Assembly (NCBI GenBank): GCA_016758965.1
Contig: JAEPRB010000190.1
Location: 1 to 64,000 of the forward strand
Reading direction: 5' to 3'
Origin: Circinella minor
Taxonomy: Eukaryota; Mucoromycota; Mucoromycetes; Mucorales; Lichtheimiaceae
DNA: 64,000 bases
Made by a program: the position numbers and the translations under genes. The notes under the pieces are model-generated. The model was not told the origin of the DNA. It worked only from the letters and a program-made list of their open reading frames with translations, and searched no databases. How positions within the stretch are numbered: the stretch's first letter is position 1; the number at the start of each line of letters is the position of its first letter. This document shows positions 62,373-64,000 of the stretch, piece after piece.

Positions 62373-63572
62373 ATGACAGCAACAAATATAATATCAAACG
62401 AACCAACAATGACTCGACTACCTGGTATTCAACCAAGTCTTCCATTTGATCGTTGGCGTATTGTTCCATATGACCGAACCCTTTTATATAATTTCAAAGA
62501 CACCATTTCAAATGAAGAAGAAGCTATTACTTTAATTCGTGACAATTTTGATTCAGGTGATATTATTGCTGCTCGACAATTACCTCTACCAACAGTAACA
62601 GCAGTACCAACAACAACAACAACAACAACAACAGCAACAGCAACAACAGCAACACCTTCTTTAACAACAACTCCTCCTTTAACAGCAAATGAGGATACTA
62701 ATGATCATGACACTACTAGTACTGCGACTACTACTACTACTATACCTTTGATTATTGAAGTTCTTTTTGCTTCCAATGAATTACGAATCAAAGCATTACA
62801 GCACGAAATAAAATACAAAGACACGACTTATTTACCGTTGACGACTACCACTGACCCAGCCAAATATACGATTATTTCATTATCACAAATGGCCTTAATT
62901 CCAGAAAATGAACGTTTGGGTTGTTTTCGGCACTGGGTAAATACTATTTTGATGGATGCGAAAGCAACAAGTATATCTGAACGCGATATTTTACATATTT
63001 GGTTGGAAAAGGATGCCACTGGTATATATCGTGGAAGTGGTACAGTCGTTTTGAAAGGTTATGATGCAAGTGTTGCAGGATTAAAAGGAAATACCACACG
63101 TACTTATATGAATGCTCCTAATTATCCAAATCCAAAATGTCATATTCAATTAAGTTATATGTGTTGTAATCGATGTAAAATTTTGGATCATCATAATACA
63201 GTCGATTGTACATATCATCCACCACCTGTGGAACAACAAGAAGTACAAGAGCAATCATGTACGTCATCATCCAATTCGACACCTGTTTCAAAAAATAAAA
63301 CATCCAATAGTACAATTATGAATGGTCCCATATCAATAATTGAGCAACCAATAACAACTGTTCCAAAAGTAGTACCTGCTACCATTAATTTGGATCTAAC
63401 AGTATCTGATGAAGATACACAACAAAAGAAAAAGAAAAGGGAAGGAAATAAAGAAGATCAGCAACAAAAAGATGATGATGATAATGAAGAAGAAGAAGAA
63501 GAAATTGTCACACCATCACGACGACCAGAAAAACGGATACGGTGGACTATTTCAAAAAGAACAAAACAATAA
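62373..63572 (+). CDS. Thr-rich protein with zinc-knuckle-like motif, family unknown
   Basis: A single exon encodes 399 residues. Residues 1-70 look folded (LPFDRWRIVPYDRTLLYNFK), followed by a Thr/Ala/Pro low-complexity linker (~75-125) made of ACA/ACT repeats. A second folded block (~125-260) includes PLIIEVLFASNELRIKALQ, GCFRHWVNTILMDAKA and GIYRGSGTVVLKGYDAS. It runs into C265-x2-C268-x4-H273-x5-C279 (YMCCNRCKILDHHNTVDC), close to the CCHC zinc knuckle (CX2CX4HX4C) but one residue longer in the last gap. The C-terminus is disordered, acidic and basic in turn, and ends RRPEKRIRWTISKRTKQ. A folded block plus knuckle resembles Gag/LINE ORF1 architecture, so it may be a nucleic-acid-binding protein of retroelement origin; no reverse transcriptase follows within the window. 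Confidence 0.6.
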   Translation: MTATNIISNEPTMTRLPGIQPSLPFDRWRIVPYDRTLLYNFKDTISNEEEAITLIRDNFDSGDIIAARQLPLPTVTAVPTTTTTTTTATATTATPSLTTTPPLTANEDTNDHDTTSTATTTTTIPLIIEVLFASNELRIKALQHEIKYKDTTYLPLTTTTDPAKYTIISLSQMALIPENERLGCFRHWVNTILMDAKATSISERDILHIWLEKDATGIYRGSGTVVLKGYDASVAGLKGNTTRTYMNAPNYPNPKCHIQLSYMCCNRCKILDHHNTVDCTYHPPPVEQQEVQEQSCTSSSNSTPVSKNKTSNSTIMNGPISIIEQPITTVPKVVPATINLDLTVSDEDTQQKKKKREGNKEDQQQKDDDDNEEEEEEIVTPSRRPEKRIRWTISKRTKQ

Positions 63573-63857
63573 ATAATATTTCCAAACCCTTAATTTCATA
63601 TCTACTTGTATATATATATTCATATTTACATCATATAAATATATGAATGTATAATTCCTTCCATTTTTTTTTTTTAAAAAAAAAAACAAAGGTGAAAGTA
63701 AAAATAATAATAATAATAATAATAATAAAATTATATATGAATATTATAAATATGTGATTTTTTCTTTTATCTTTTTACTCGTAAAAAAAAAAACCATACA
63801 AAAAGAACAAAGTTTATCTTTTTTTTTTTTTTTCCAAGTTTTTGTAGGATAAATAAA

Positions 63858-64000
63858 CTAGACTAATTTTTTAGATTTTGAAAGAATAGGATATGCTTTT
63901 CGATACCATCGTCTACGTCTTGTTAATGGACGTGTGTTTTCTGGTCCATTATTATTATTTGTACCTCCTTCTGTTGGTTTTGTTTTTGGTGTTCGATCAG
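63858..64000 (-). CDS. 3' end of a gene running off the window
   Basis: Reading leftward from the window edge, one frame stays open for 46 codons and ends at a TAG (63858-63860): DRTPKTKPTEGGTNNNNGPE, then RPLTRRRRWYRKAYPILSKS and KKLV. The Arg/Lys-rich C-terminus could be a nuclear or RNA-binding tail. Family unknown; the 5' part is outside the window. Convergent with the Thr-rich gene. Confidence 0.5.
   Translation of the reverse strand, partial: DRTPKTKPTEGGTNNNNGPENTRPLTRRRRWYRKAYPILSKSKKLV

Overview
The window looks like nuclear DNA of an early-diverging fungus, most likely Mucoromycota. This is inferred from very AT-rich intergenic DNA with long T runs, genes cut into many small exons by short GT-AG introns, and fungal-type products such as AIM24 and a QCR6-type hinge protein. 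No organism name can be read from the sequence itself.

Layout. From 1.8 to 16.3 kb lies a dense housekeeping block: an Asteroid/XPG-like protein (-), a RING-IBR ubiquitin ligase (-), cytidine deaminase (+), a J-domain protein (-), an unrecognised coiled-coil protein (+), histidyl-tRNA synthetase with a mitochondrial presequence (-), and fumarase (-). From 16.3 to 26.3 kb is a decayed region. It holds an F-box pseudogene, a broken PIF1-type helicase followed by a broken endonuclease/exonuclease/phosphatase (EEP) domain (a Helentron-like order), and a 1,263-bp element with perfect 30-bp terminal inverted repeats, TA flanks and a ruined DDE transposase. From 27.0 to 29.0 kb is the proteasome lid subunit RPN7. 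At 29.3-29.8 kb is a 526-bp MITE-like element with arrays of inverted subterminal repeats.

From 31.0 to 48.7 kb come an intronless gene for an 18-residue-repeat, Trp/Gln/Arg-rich helical protein, ribosomal protein eL43, the complex III hinge subunit, a DCN1-type neddylation factor divergent from AIM24, a microsomal-type cytochrome P450, glutamate decarboxylase and THO subunit 7. From 48.7 to 62.4 kb the DNA is gene-poor. It holds one secreted-protein gene (54.0-55.0 kb) and decayed coding scraps, including one bZIP-like. The right edge has a Thr-rich protein with a zinc-knuckle-like motif and the 3' end of another gene.

Functional themes are mitochondrial metabolism and maintenance (fumarase, QCR6-type hinge, AIM24, mitochondrial HisRS), ubiquitin/NEDD8/proteasome turnover (RBR ligase, DCN1, RPN7) and mRNA export or translation (THOC7, eL43, HisRS). 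These genes are simply neighbours; no operon-like unit is expected. The exon models are manual: each junction was chosen by GT/AG and reading phase, and the summed coding lengths of all multi-exon models are divisible by three.
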